Below are positions 8,610 to 16,294 of a stretch of 64,000 nucleotides of DNA, one piece after another (positions within the stretch are counted from its first letter, which is position 1; every line of letters starts with the position of its first letter). The DNA lies in NCBI GenBank assembly GCA_020852655.1, contig JADZAI010000016.1, forward strand, positions 20,788 to 84,787. Direction: 5' to 3'. The DNA comes from Alphaproteobacteria bacterium (lineage in GTDB: Bacteria > Pseudomonadota > Alphaproteobacteria > Micropepsales > Micropepsaceae). The notes beneath the pieces are model-generated. The model did no database searches. It was not told where the DNA came from and saw only the letters and a program-made list of their open reading frames with translations. The position numbers were made by a program, and so were the translations under genes.

Positions 8610-9118
8610 GCCTCCTCGTCATCTTCCGCGGGCTGCCGGGCAGCGGAAAATCGACGCTGGCCGCGGCGCTTGCCAAGGCCGAGGGCATGGCGCTGGTCCG
8701 CGCCGACACCATCGAACAGGCGATGCGGGATTCGGACTATGCGCCCGCCGACATCGGCCCGCTCGGCTATCTCGCCGCAGCCGCCACGGCGCGCGAGAAT
8801 CTGAAGCTGGGCCTCGGTGTCGTCGCCGACTCGGTGAACCCGCTGCGCATCACCCACGAGATGTGGCGCCAGGCGGCACGCGACGCGGGCGCGCCGTTCC
8901 TCGATATCGAAGTCGTGTGCTCGGATAGGTCCGAACACCGCCGCCGCGTGGAGACGCGCCTCATCGACGTCCCTGGCCTCGCCCGCGTGAGCTGGGCGGA
9001 GGTGGAGGCGCGGGAATACGAGAAGGGCGAGGTTGACCTTCGCATCGACACCGCCGGGCGCCCGTTGGAGGACTGCCTGCGCGCGCTGTTGCGGGTGGTG
9101 CGCGAGCGGGCGCGCTAG
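8606..9118 (+). CDS. Small P-loop kinase (AAA family ATPase)
   Basis: A 170-residue protein that begins at once with a Walker A motif (FRGLPGSGKST, residues 7-17), followed by a possible substrate Asp (RADTIEQ) and a late arginine-rich region, as in small nucleoside- or metabolite-kinase-like P-loop proteins. The GTG start overlaps the PotC-like stop. Its coupling to an uptake operon suggests it phosphorylates the imported compound or a product of it; that is inference. There are no membrane segments. Confidence 0.8.
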   Translation: MSLLVIFRGLPGSGKSTLAAALAKAEGMALVRADTIEQAMRDSDYAPADIGPLGYLAAAATARENLKLGLGVVADSVNPLRITHEMWRQAARDAGAPFLDIEVVCSDRSEHRRRVETRLIDVPGLARVSWAEVEAREYEKGEVDLRIDTAGRPLEDCLRALLRVVRERAR

Positions 9119-9487
9119 CCGCGCCGGCGCCCCGTTTGAAGCATCACGGCATGGGTCCTCGGGTCTCGGCCACGGCTGTCCGGTTGGAGCTGCGCTGTTG
9201 GGCCAGCCCCCCGCCGTCGGCGCCGGACTTGTTCCACGGCTGTCCGGTTCGCTTTGCGGTCTGTGCCTTACCCCCACTTGTCATCGCCGGACTTGTTCCG
9301 GCGAGCCATCGTTCCGCCGCACGAAAAGCTTGGTTTCGCGGCGCGGCGGTCGCAGCAGCGCATGTCCTGCAATTGCTCGTGCGACTGCACCATGGCTCGC
9401 CGGAACAAGTCCGGCGATGACAATTTGGGGTGTGAAGGGCGGCGATGGTTTCGGCGGCGCGCGCGACAGATGAGATCTGGCCGGCGC
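9119..9487. repeat. Intergenic repeat region with MITE-like element, copy A
   Basis: No gene is visible in this 369-base gap. At 9271-9430 there is a unit with terminal inverted repeats: the left arm, ending in CCGGCGAGCCAT at about 9308, is mirrored by ATGGCTCGCCGG... from 9392, with 31 bases matching perfectly. The core is about 85 bases. A fragment of the same family (GGACTTGTTCCACGGCTGTCCGG) precedes it. A second copy lies at 31924-32081. Short open frames inside are repeat-derived and not genes. Confidence 0.75.
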
Positions 9488-9811
9488 TCAGATGGGGGCT
9501 TCGCAGGTGGATCTAACTGCACCTTTGAACTTCGAAAGCCGCTTGCCTCGATCGGCGCCGGCACCATTGATCGCCGGGCCGCTTGTCTGTGTGTAGCCCT
9601 GCTCAAGGCACGACATCACGCATTGCGCATAAGCCTGCCCGGCGAGCCCACGTTGGCCGGCCAGCAAGCCGCCGCCGTAGTCCACGATGCAGAAGGCCCG
9701 GTGGCCGTCAGCTTTGCGCTCGAACTCGGCGCCCATGAAGCCATCGCCAAAGAACAGGCCCACGCAGCCACCTAGCGGCAGAGCCGCGGCACCAAGGGCC
9801 AGCCACCTCAT
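9488..9811 (-). CDS. Small predicted lipoprotein
   Basis: A 107-residue protein with a short lipoprotein signal: hydrophobic residues 3-13, then a lipobox ending L-G-G-C with Cys16 as the predicted lipidated residue. The mature part is small and has three further cysteines. I recognise no domain. It overlaps the end of the upstream SnoaL-like gene by 4 bases, so the two are probably one transcript. Cell location would be the periplasmic side of a membrane. Confidence 0.65.
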   Translation of the reverse strand: MRWLALGAAALPLGGCVGLFFGDGFMGAEFERKADGHRAFCIVDYGGGLLAGQRGLAGQAYAQCVMSCLEQGYTQTSGPAINGAGADRGKRLSKFKGAVRSTCEAPI

Positions 9812-10206
9812 CCCGCGCCGCCGCCCGTCAGTTGTGCGGCCATCAGCCGGTGCAGCAGGTTGATCGCCTTCAGGGGCCGGATCATCACCTTGAAATGGGC
9901 GATATGCGCGCCGCCGGGGGTGCAGGTGATGATGTCGACGCCGTTGATCGCGATGCCCTCGATCCCGGTGGTGAACTCAAGCACCGCGCCGGTGTCGTTG
10001 CGCCACTCGCCGACATAGGAAAAGCCGGGCCCGCCCAGCACCTTCTCGGCGCCCGCAAGATATTTGAATGCCATCTCGCGTCCGCGCTGCGGCGTGTGCA
10101 CCACCGGACTTTCGAAGACCGCCTCGGGGGCGAGCAGATCCCAGAGCAGCGCCGGGTCGCGCTGCTTCATGTAGCTGTGCCAACGCGCGATCGCCGGCAG
10201 ATGCAT
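9808..10206 (-). CDS. NTF2/SnoaL-like fold protein
   Basis: A 132-residue soluble protein with the nuclear-transport-factor-2-like fold: helices around YMKQRDPALLWDLLAPEAVFESP at residues 12-34, then strands rich in aromatic and acidic residues (EFTTGIEGIAINGVDIITC). The fold serves small isomerases, hydratases and dimerisation modules, and no catalytic set can be assigned here. It sits 26 bases downstream of the nitronate monooxygenase gene on the same strand and overlaps the lipoprotein gene. Confidence 0.75.
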   Translation of the reverse strand: MHLPAIARWHSYMKQRDPALLWDLLAPEAVFESPVVHTPQRGREMAFKYLAGAEKVLGGPGFSYVGEWRNDTGAVLEFTTGIEGIAINGVDIITCTPGGAHIAHFKVMIRPLKAINLLHRLMAAQLTGGGAG

Positions 10207-10232
10207 CGGCGCTCCCTCTCCCCTCTCTGGCC

Positions 10233-11213
10233 CTACGCCGCTTCGGCGGCGCGGCCGGTGAACAGCGCCCCCATCGCCGCCTCATACTCGCGGCGGAGCT
10301 GGTCGATGATTTCGGCGGCGGGCGGGGCCGACGAGATCTGGCCGACGCCCTGGCCGGCGCCCCAGATGTCGCGCCAGGCCTTCTTCTCGGTGTTGCCGCC
10401 CGAGCCGAAATTCATCTTCGACTTGTCGGACTGCGGAAGATTGTTGGGGTCGAGCCCGGCGGCGGCGATCGACGGAGCGAGATAGTTGCCGTGCACGCCG
10501 GTGAAGAGGTTGGAGTAGACGATGTCGCCCGCCGTCGCGTCGATGATCGACTGCTTGTAGGCTTCGGGCGCGTTGCCTTCGGCGCTCGCGACGAAGCGCG
10601 TGCCGAGATAGGCGAGGTCGGCGCCGAGCGCCTGCGCCGCCAGCACCGACGCGCCCGAGGCGATCGAGCCCGAGAGCAGGATCGTGCCCTTGAAGAACTG
10701 CTTCACCTCCGGCACGAGCGCGAAGGGCGAAAGCGTGCCGGCATGGCCGCCGGCCCCGGCGCAGACCAGGATCAGCCCGTCGACGCCCTCGTCCGCTGCC
10801 TTCTTCGCGTGCTTGATGTTGACGACATCGTGCCAGATCAGGCCGCCCGCCGCGTGCATCTTGTCGACGACGAATTTCGGCGCACGCAGGCTGGTGATGG
10901 TGATCGGCACCTCGTGCTCGGCGCAGACATCGACGTCATGCTCCAGCCGGTCGTTCGAGGAATGGGCGATCTGGTTCACCGCGAAGGGCGCTGCCTTGCG
11001 GCCGGTCTTCGCCTCCCACTCCGCGAGTTCGCCCTTGATGCGCTTCAGCCATTCGCCGAGCTGCGGCGCGGGCCGCGCGTTCAGCGCCGGGAAGGAGCCG
11101 ACGATGCCGGCCTTGCACTGGGCGACCACCAGCTCCGGGCCGGAGACGATAAAGAGCGGCGCCCCGACGACGGGCACCGTCAGGCGGCCCTGGAGCATGG
11201 CGGGAAGAGACAT
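10233..11213 (-). CDS. Nitronate monooxygenase (2-nitropropane dioxygenase family)
   Basis: A 326-residue FMN-dependent TIM-barrel protein. The N-terminal VPVVGAPLFIVSGPELVVA block, the GLILVCAGAGGHAGT phosphate-binding loop at about residues 158-172 and LLSGSIASGASVLAAQALGADLAYLGTRF are family signatures. The family oxidises alkyl nitronates, but related enzymes (FabK-like, quinone reductases) share the fold, so the physiological substrate is open. It is divergent from the HxlR-type regulator at 11378, which may control it. Confidence 0.9.
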   Translation of the reverse strand: MSLPAMLQGRLTVPVVGAPLFIVSGPELVVAQCKAGIVGSFPALNARPAPQLGEWLKRIKGELAEWEAKTGRKAAPFAVNQIAHSSNDRLEHDVDVCAEHEVPITITSLRAPKFVVDKMHAAGGLIWHDVVNIKHAKKAADEGVDGLILVCAGAGGHAGTLSPFALVPEVKQFFKGTILLSGSIASGASVLAAQALGADLAYLGTRFVASAEGNAPEAYKQSIIDATAGDIVYSNLFTGVHGNYLAPSIAAAGLDPNNLPQSDKSKMNFGSGGNTEKKAWRDIWGAGQGVGQISSAPPAAEIIDQLRREYEAAMGALFTGRAAEAA

Positions 11214-11317
11214 GGGCGTATTCCTCGAAGATGGCGTGATGGCGGGAAGCTAGGCGAGGCCGCGGGCTTTGGCGACTCCGCAGGCCCGGAAAGAAGGCGG
11301 TCGTCGGCGCCCGCCGA

Positions 11318-11352
11318 TTGGTTCAAAGGCAGGACTATTTCTTTTGGTTCAA
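11318..11352. promoter_or_regulatory. Direct repeat in divergent promoter region (possible HxlR site)
   Basis: TTGGTTCAA occurs at 11318-11326 and again at 11344-11352, 26 bases apart. It lies between the divergently transcribed nitronate monooxygenase and HxlR-type regulator genes, in a locally AT-rich stretch. HxlR-family regulators often bind tandem or paired sites in such divergent regions. This is a candidate operator only. Confidence 0.4.
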
Positions 11353-11377
11353 TAACGCAACCGTGTTACGCAGCGTC

Positions 11378-11818
11378 ATGAAACGCACGCGCCTGAACCG
11401 GTTGCCCTGCCCCATCGCCCGCTCGATGGACATCATCGGCGAATGGTGGAGCCTGCTGATCCTGCGCGAATGCTTCAGCGGCACGACGCGCTTCGACGAT
11501 TTCCAGAAGAATCTCGGCGTTTCGAAGAACACGCTGACGGCGCGGCTGGCGAAGCTGGTGAAGCGCGGCGTGCTGAAGCGCGTGCCGGTCGAGCCCGGCG
11601 CCAAGCGCCGCCACTACAAGCTGACCGAGATGGGCAAGGAGCTCTACGTCGTCTTCGTCGCCTTGCGCCAATGGGGCGACAAATGGACCTTCGACGGCAA
11701 GATGCCGCCTCACGCCGTGGTGGAACGCAGCAACGGACGGGCCGTCGCACCGGTGGAGGTGCGGAGCACCGACGGCCGGGTTCTCAAACCGAGGGATACC
11801 TGGCTGGTGGCGCTGTAG
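11378..11818 (+). CDS. HxlR family transcriptional regulator
   Basis: A 146-residue winged helix-turn-helix regulator. CPIARSMDIIGEWWSLLILRECFSG and FDDFQKNLGVSKNTLTARLAKLVKRGVLKR are the classic HxlR helix-turn-helix sequences, including the conserved Cys near the N-terminus that in some members senses electrophiles or redox state. I placed the start at the ATG at 11378; a TTG at 11318 would add 20 residues that are not typical of the family. It probably regulates itself and the divergent nitronate monooxygenase operon. Confidence 0.88.
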   Translation: MKRTRLNRLPCPIARSMDIIGEWWSLLILRECFSGTTRFDDFQKNLGVSKNTLTARLAKLVKRGVLKRVPVEPGAKRRHYKLTEMGKELYVVFVALRQWGDKWTFDGKMPPHAVVERSNGRAVAPVEVRSTDGRVLKPRDTWLVAL

Positions 11819-12124
11819 CCCATCCCTGCCCTTTTATGGGCGGGGCAATCGCCTGTGGCTTGTCTTCCCCCAGCGGAGGCGAAGCCGGAGCGGTGCGGGG
11901 GAAGATGTCGCGAAGCGACAGAAGGGGGTAAAGCGCGCTTCAGCGCGCCCATAACCGCCTGCCGCAGGCTCCGCCTCAGCCTTTTTTCAGTGCGCCCTCC
12001 CGGGCGCCCCCTTCCGCCCCCTTCGGGGGCACCTTCCCCCGATCCGCGCGCCTGCGGCGCGCTGGGGGAAGGGAAATTCGCCATATGCGAGCGCCCTCCC
12101 TTTTATGGGGAGAGACGAGGGATC
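11819..12124. repeat. Cluster of palindromes framed by a 12-base direct repeat
   Basis: No gene is visible. The 12-mer CCCTTTTATGGG occurs at 11829-11840 and 12098-12109. Between them lie several strong hairpins: GCGCGC-TTCA-GCGCGC near 11934, GCCCCC-TTC-GGGGGC near 12016 and GCGCGCC-TGC-GGCGCGC near 12045. The whole reads as a composite intergenic palindromic repeat and may also end transcription from both sides. Confidence 0.6.
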
Positions 12125-13483
12125 TCAGACCCCCGGGCACCAGCTCCCGTGGAAGCCCTGGGGTACGCGGCGGGGCAGGAGCACGCGAGCCTGGGTTTCC
12201 AGCGTCGCGGCGTCGAGGATCCAGAAGTCCGACGTGTCGCGCGCCTTGTCGTAGACGAAGCCCATCAGCCAGCCGTCGTCTTCCGCGGCCTCGGCATGCT
12301 TCGGGGCATGGACGAATTCCGACATCATCGCCTGCACACCGAAGTCGCGGTGGGTTCGCACGCCGGTCTTGAGGTCGTAGCGGGCGAGCTGGCTGAAATC
12401 GAGCTCGCGCTCCGCCGTCTCGTCCGGGTTCATCGGCGCGTAGGCGTAGCGATAGGGCAGCCCGGTCAGCCGCTCGTCGATGCGGGGAAATTCGATGGCC
12501 CGGTGGTCGATCCGGCTCTCGGTCGCGACCGTGGCGCCGGGCTTCACGGTCCAGCGATGCAGGAAGGCCGGATCGAAATTCTTGCCCGAATCGCGACGCC
12601 ACAATTCGTTGTAGCGCGCGACATCGAGCACGATGGTGCCGTCCGGCTCCTCATAGGCGTTCGAGACGTGGAAGACATAGTTCTGCTTCACGCTGATCCA
12701 GCGCGTCTCCGATGCCGGCCGGCCGCGCTCCAGGATGCCGAGCCGCGCCGGATAGGCATCGTCGAAGGCGTAGGGCATCGTCCCGGCCATCGCGCGCTCG
12801 ATGTCGAACACGACCGGCAGGTCCATGAAGATCGCGTGATGCCGGGTGATCGCGAAGTCGTGGATCATCGTCGGCCCGGTGACCGCGATCTCCTCGCGCT
12901 GGATGTAGTTGCCGTCCTTGTCGATCACGAAATAGACGAGCAGCGGCGCCTTCCAGTCATAGCCGAAGGCGTGCATCTCGCCGGTCTCGGGGCAGATATG
13001 GGGATGCGCGGTGAAGGCGCTGTCGAGCTTGCCGCCGAAATTCGTGGTGCCGAGCGTTTCAAGGTCCGGCGAAACGCGCGTCGGGAAGCTCGATTCGACG
13101 AGGGCGTAGATCGATGTGCCGTGCGGCACGACATGGGTGTTGGCGACGCCGACGGTGCGGTCGGTGGTGCCGAACTCGTCGCGCATGCGAGCCCCTTCGA
13201 GCGCGCGCGTCCTGACCCAGCGATTGCGGTACCAGTGTGCCTTGCCGCCGCCGAGGCGCAGGCCGTGCAGCATGCCGTCGCCCATGAACCAGTGGCCGGG
13301 CACACCCTTGCCCGCCGGCGGGTTCGGGCCGTTGCGGAGATAGACGCCGTCGAGGCCGTCCGGCACGCGGCCCTCGACCTTGAGGTCGAAGCTCTCGATC
13401 TCGTCCTGCACCGGCGCGTAGTTGCCGCGCATGTAGAAGGGCAGCTTCCTCTCTGCCTGCGGTGCGTCCATTTCCAAGGTCAT
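12125..13483 (-). CDS. Carotenoid oxygenase / lignostilbene dioxygenase family protein
   Basis: A 452-residue seven-bladed beta-propeller Fe(II) enzyme. The four iron-ligand histidines are recognisable: His160 (FTAHPH), His208 (MIHDF), His272 (FHVSNAYE) and His445 in the C-terminal GFHGSWCPG. The N-terminal VYLRNGPNP and WFMGDGMLHG motifs are also family-specific. The enzyme cleaves a C=C bond in stilbenes, apocarotenoids or lignin-derived phenylpropenes; the substrate cannot be fixed. The gene is divergent from an aldo/keto reductase, with operator-like inverted repeats between them. Confidence 0.9.
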   Translation of the reverse strand: MTLEMDAPQAERKLPFYMRGNYAPVQDEIESFDLKVEGRVPDGLDGVYLRNGPNPPAGKGVPGHWFMGDGMLHGLRLGGGKAHWYRNRWVRTRALEGARMRDEFGTTDRTVGVANTHVVPHGTSIYALVESSFPTRVSPDLETLGTTNFGGKLDSAFTAHPHICPETGEMHAFGYDWKAPLLVYFVIDKDGNYIQREEIAVTGPTMIHDFAITRHHAIFMDLPVVFDIERAMAGTMPYAFDDAYPARLGILERGRPASETRWISVKQNYVFHVSNAYEEPDGTIVLDVARYNELWRRDSGKNFDPAFLHRWTVKPGATVATESRIDHRAIEFPRIDERLTGLPYRYAYAPMNPDETAERELDFSQLARYDLKTGVRTHRDFGVQAMMSEFVHAPKHAEAAEDDGWLMGFVYDKARDTSDFWILDAATLETQARVLLPRRVPQGFHGSWCPGV

Positions 13484-13495
13484 CGCATCCTCCCC

Positions 13496-13524
13496 CTGAC
13501 CATCTTGTCAGTGTCTAGATAGAC
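13496..13524. promoter_or_regulatory. Inverted repeats in divergent promoter region
   Basis: Two short inverted repeats stand side by side: CTGAC-6-GTCAG at 13496-13511 and GTCTA-GA-TAGAC at 13513-13524. They lie 12 bases upstream of the carotenoid oxygenase start and 90 bases before the divergent reductase start. The spacing suits a dimeric repressor such as a TetR-type protein, but no such regulator gene is adjacent. Confidence 0.35.
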
Positions 13525-13614
13525 CCTATGCCCACCGCCCCGGCTTGTCGAGCGGGACGCGGGCGCCCAATCGCGCTAGCGTGACGAGCGCTGCATTTAC
13601 GGACGGAGGAAGCG

Positions 13615-14562
13615 ATGCGGTTTCGCAAGCTGGGCGCCAGCGACCTGAATGTGTCGGAGATCTCGCTGGGCTCGTGGCTGACCTATGGCGTCGGCGTCGA
13701 GGCCGAGACGGCGAAGGCCTGCGTCAGGCGGGCGTTCGATCTCGGCATCAACTTCATCGACACCGCCAATGTCTACGGCCGCGGCGCCTCGGAAACGGTG
13801 CTGGGCGAAGCGCTGAAGGACGTGCCGCGCAAATCCTATGTCCTCGCGACCAAGCTGATGGGCGACATGGGCAATGGCGATGTCGGCCTGTCGCGGGCGC
13901 AGGTGAAAAAGCAGATCGACGCGTCGCTGAAGCGGCTCAAGACCGACTATGTCGATCTCTACCAGTGCCACCGCTACGACCCCAACACGCCGCTGGAAGA
14001 AACGATGGAGGCGCTGACCGAAGTGGTGAAGGCGGGCAAGGCGCGCTGGCTCGGCTTCTCGGAATGGTCGCCGCAGAACATCAAGGATGCGTTGGCGCTC
14101 AAGCAGTATGAGCAGTTCGTCTCCAGCCAGCCGCAATATTCGATCCTGTGGCGGCGGCCGGAGAAGGAGGTCATTCCGCTCTCGGCCGAAAACGGCATCT
14201 CGCAGATCGTCTGGTCGCCGCTGGCGCAGGGCGTGCTGACGGGCAAGTACACGCCCGGCCAGAAGCCGCCGGCCGACAGCCGCGCGGCAAGCGACAACAT
14301 GGGCAACGCCATGACAGGATGGATGCGGCCCGAAGTGCTGGAGGCCGCGCAGAAGATCGCCGGTGTCGCGAAGGAGGCCGGCATGACGCCGGCGCAGTTC
14401 GCCCTCGCCTGGGTGCTGCGCGAGCCGAATGTCGCCTCGGCCATCGTCGGCGCCTCGCGGCCCGAACAGCTCGACGACAATTGCGGCGCGCTGGAGAGGC
14501 AGGTCGACCCCGCCCTCTTCGCCAAGGCCGAAGCGATCGCCGACGCCGTCCCCCGGCGCTAG
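13615..14562 (+). CDS. Aldo/keto reductase
   Basis: A 315-residue TIM-barrel NADPH reductase of the potassium-channel-beta/YhdN-like subgroup. The catalytic tetrad is visible: Asp in FIDTANVYG, Tyr in the same motif, Lys in VLATKLMG and His in YQCHRYD. The NADPH-binding end (ASAIVGASRPEQLDDN) is intact. It reduces aldehydes or ketones in the cytoplasm; the natural substrate is unknown. It is preceded by a GGAGG-like site (acggaggaagcg) and followed by 126 bases before the aldehyde dehydrogenase. Confidence 0.92.
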   Translation: MRFRKLGASDLNVSEISLGSWLTYGVGVEAETAKACVRRAFDLGINFIDTANVYGRGASETVLGEALKDVPRKSYVLATKLMGDMGNGDVGLSRAQVKKQIDASLKRLKTDYVDLYQCHRYDPNTPLEETMEALTEVVKAGKARWLGFSEWSPQNIKDALALKQYEQFVSSQPQYSILWRRPEKEVIPLSAENGISQIVWSPLAQGVLTGKYTPGQKPPADSRAASDNMGNAMTGWMRPEVLEAAQKIAGVAKEAGMTPAQFALAWVLREPNVASAIVGASRPEQLDDNCGALERQVDPALFAKAEAIADAVPRR

Positions 14563-14642
14563 TCCCTCGCTCTACAAGGGCAGGTGAGGCACGGGCGGTG
14601 GGATTCCGAAAGCCACGTTATTCCCACTTGAATATAACGATA

Positions 14643-14654
14643 CTAACATGTTAG
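14643..14654. promoter_or_regulatory. Perfect 12-base palindrome upstream of aldehyde dehydrogenase
   Basis: CTAACATGTTAG is a perfect palindrome 34 bases before the GTG start, in an AT-rich patch of otherwise GC-rich DNA. TAACATGT recurs at 24366-24373, upstream of the SDR gene. A repressor-type operator is plausible; the protein is unknown. Confidence 0.4.
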
Positions 14655-14688
14655 CTAGGCCGAACGCAAGCGGCATGGGAGACGGCGC

Positions 14689-16128
14689 GTGGATTTCTTC
14701 GCCAACTACACAATGAGCATCAACGGCAGGGCCGAGGGAGCCGAGCGCCAGTTCGAGGCGATCAATCCCGCGACCGAAGAGGCCATAGCCCGCGTGCCGG
14801 ACGCCTCGCGCGGCCAGCTCGACGCGGCGGTCGCCGCGGCGCGGGCGGCCTTCCCCGCCTGGGCGGCGCGCCCGATCGCCGAGCGCCAGGCGCTCGTCTC
14901 GAAGCTGGGCGACCTCATCGACGCCCATGCCGGCGCGTTCAAGCGCCTGCTCACCCGCGAACAGGGCAAGGCCCAGGCCGGGGCGGAATGGGAGGTCGGC
15001 GGTTCGGCAGTGTGGTGCCGCGAGATCGCCAAGCAGCGCCTCGATACGCATGTCGTCGAGCAGGACGCCGACCGCATGGTCGAGACACGGCGCGTCCCGC
15101 TGGGTGTCGTCGGCGCCATCACGCCGTGGAATTTCCCGCTGCTGCTCGCGGTGTGGAAGATCGCGCCGGCGCTGGTCGCGGGCAACACGGTGGTGATCAA
15201 GCCCTCGCCCTATACGCCGCTCTGCACGCTGAAGCTCGGCGAACTGGTGCGCGATCTGTTTCCCGCGGGCGTGCTCAACGTCGTCTCGGGCGGCAACGAA
15301 CTCGGCCAGTGGATGACGGCGCACAAGGGGATCAACAAGATTTCCTTCACCGGCTCCACCGCGACGGGCCGCAAGATCATGGAGAGCTCGGCCTCGAACC
15401 TGAAGCGCGTGACGCTGGAGCTGGGCGGCAACGATCCCGCGATCGTGCTGCCCGACGTCAATGTCGAGGCGATGGCGAAGGAGCTCTTCTGGGCGGCGTT
15501 CCAGAACAGCGCCCAGTTCTGCGTCGCGGCGAAGCGGCTCTATATCCACGACGACATCTATGACGAGATGGCGAAGGCGCTGGTCGGCTATGCGAAGACG
15601 GTGAAGGTCGGCGACGGCTCCGAACAGGGCACCGATCTCGGCCCGATCCAGAACGCGATGCAGTTCGAGAAGCTCCAGGACCTGCTGAAGGACGCGCGCG
15701 ACCAGGGACTCAACTTCCTGCTCGGCGGCGACGTGCCGAAGGGCAAGGGCTATTTCGTGCCGGTGACGATCATCGACAATCCGCCGGAGGATTCGCGTGT
15801 CGTCACCGAGGAAGCCTTCGGCCCGGTGCTGCCGCTGCTGCGCTTCAAGGATATCGACGATGTCGTCGCACGCGCCAACAACACCGACTACGGCCTCGCC
15901 GGTTCGGTATGGTCGGCCGATGCGGAGCAGGCGAAGAAGATCGGCGCGCAGCTCGAATGCGGGACGGTGTGGATCAACGAAATCCACTCCTTCGGCCCGC
16001 ACATCGCCTTCGGCGGCCACAAGCAGTCCGGCATGGGGGTGGAGAATTCGCTCGAAGGCCTAGCGGAATACACCAACTCCCAGACCATCGTGACGCGGAA
16101 GAATCCGCCGGGCGTCGGGGCCGGATAG
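14689..16128 (+). CDS. NAD(P)-dependent aldehyde dehydrogenase
   Basis: A 479-residue enzyme of the ALDH superfamily. The Rossmann PWNFPLLLAVWKIAPAL motif, the general base in TLELGGNDP and the catalytic Cys in FQNSAQFCVAAKR are all present. It oxidises an aldehyde to the acid; the aldehyde is not known. I used the GTG start because GGGAG stands 7 bases upstream. An ATG at 14713 is the alternative, eight residues shorter. The aldo/keto reductase upstream and thiolase downstream are on the same strand but separated by 126 and 166 bases. Confidence 0.92.
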   Translation: MDFFANYTMSINGRAEGAERQFEAINPATEEAIARVPDASRGQLDAAVAAARAAFPAWAARPIAERQALVSKLGDLIDAHAGAFKRLLTREQGKAQAGAEWEVGGSAVWCREIAKQRLDTHVVEQDADRMVETRRVPLGVVGAITPWNFPLLLAVWKIAPALVAGNTVVIKPSPYTPLCTLKLGELVRDLFPAGVLNVVSGGNELGQWMTAHKGINKISFTGSTATGRKIMESSASNLKRVTLELGGNDPAIVLPDVNVEAMAKELFWAAFQNSAQFCVAAKRLYIHDDIYDEMAKALVGYAKTVKVGDGSEQGTDLGPIQNAMQFEKLQDLLKDARDQGLNFLLGGDVPKGKGYFVPVTIIDNPPEDSRVVTEEAFGPVLPLLRFKDIDDVVARANNTDYGLAGSVWSADAEQAKKIGAQLECGTVWINEIHSFGPHIAFGGHKQSGMGVENSLEGLAEYTNSQTIVTRKNPPGVGAG

Positions 16129-16294
16129 CCGCCCGCCCCTCCCCATCCCCGACCCTGCGCCGTACCTGCGATACGGGTTCCCGGAAGGCATTTCCCTCGC
16201 CATGACGCTGGGGCAGCTTCCGGCGCCCTTTCGCAGGCGCGCACAAGCCGCTATGTGACGGCCCGTCCCGACATCTACCGGAGAGGAAAACCCT

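Noticed and set aside
9268..9606. Open frame with RRAMVQSHEQLQ and ARRNKSGDDKWG
   Set aside because: This is the translation of the dispersed repeat itself; it recurs in copy B in broken form and has no gene-like context.
11855..13522. 555-codon open frame opposite the carotenoid oxygenase
   Set aside because: Antisense to a protein with all four iron ligands; the frame starts in the palindrome cluster and has no domain.
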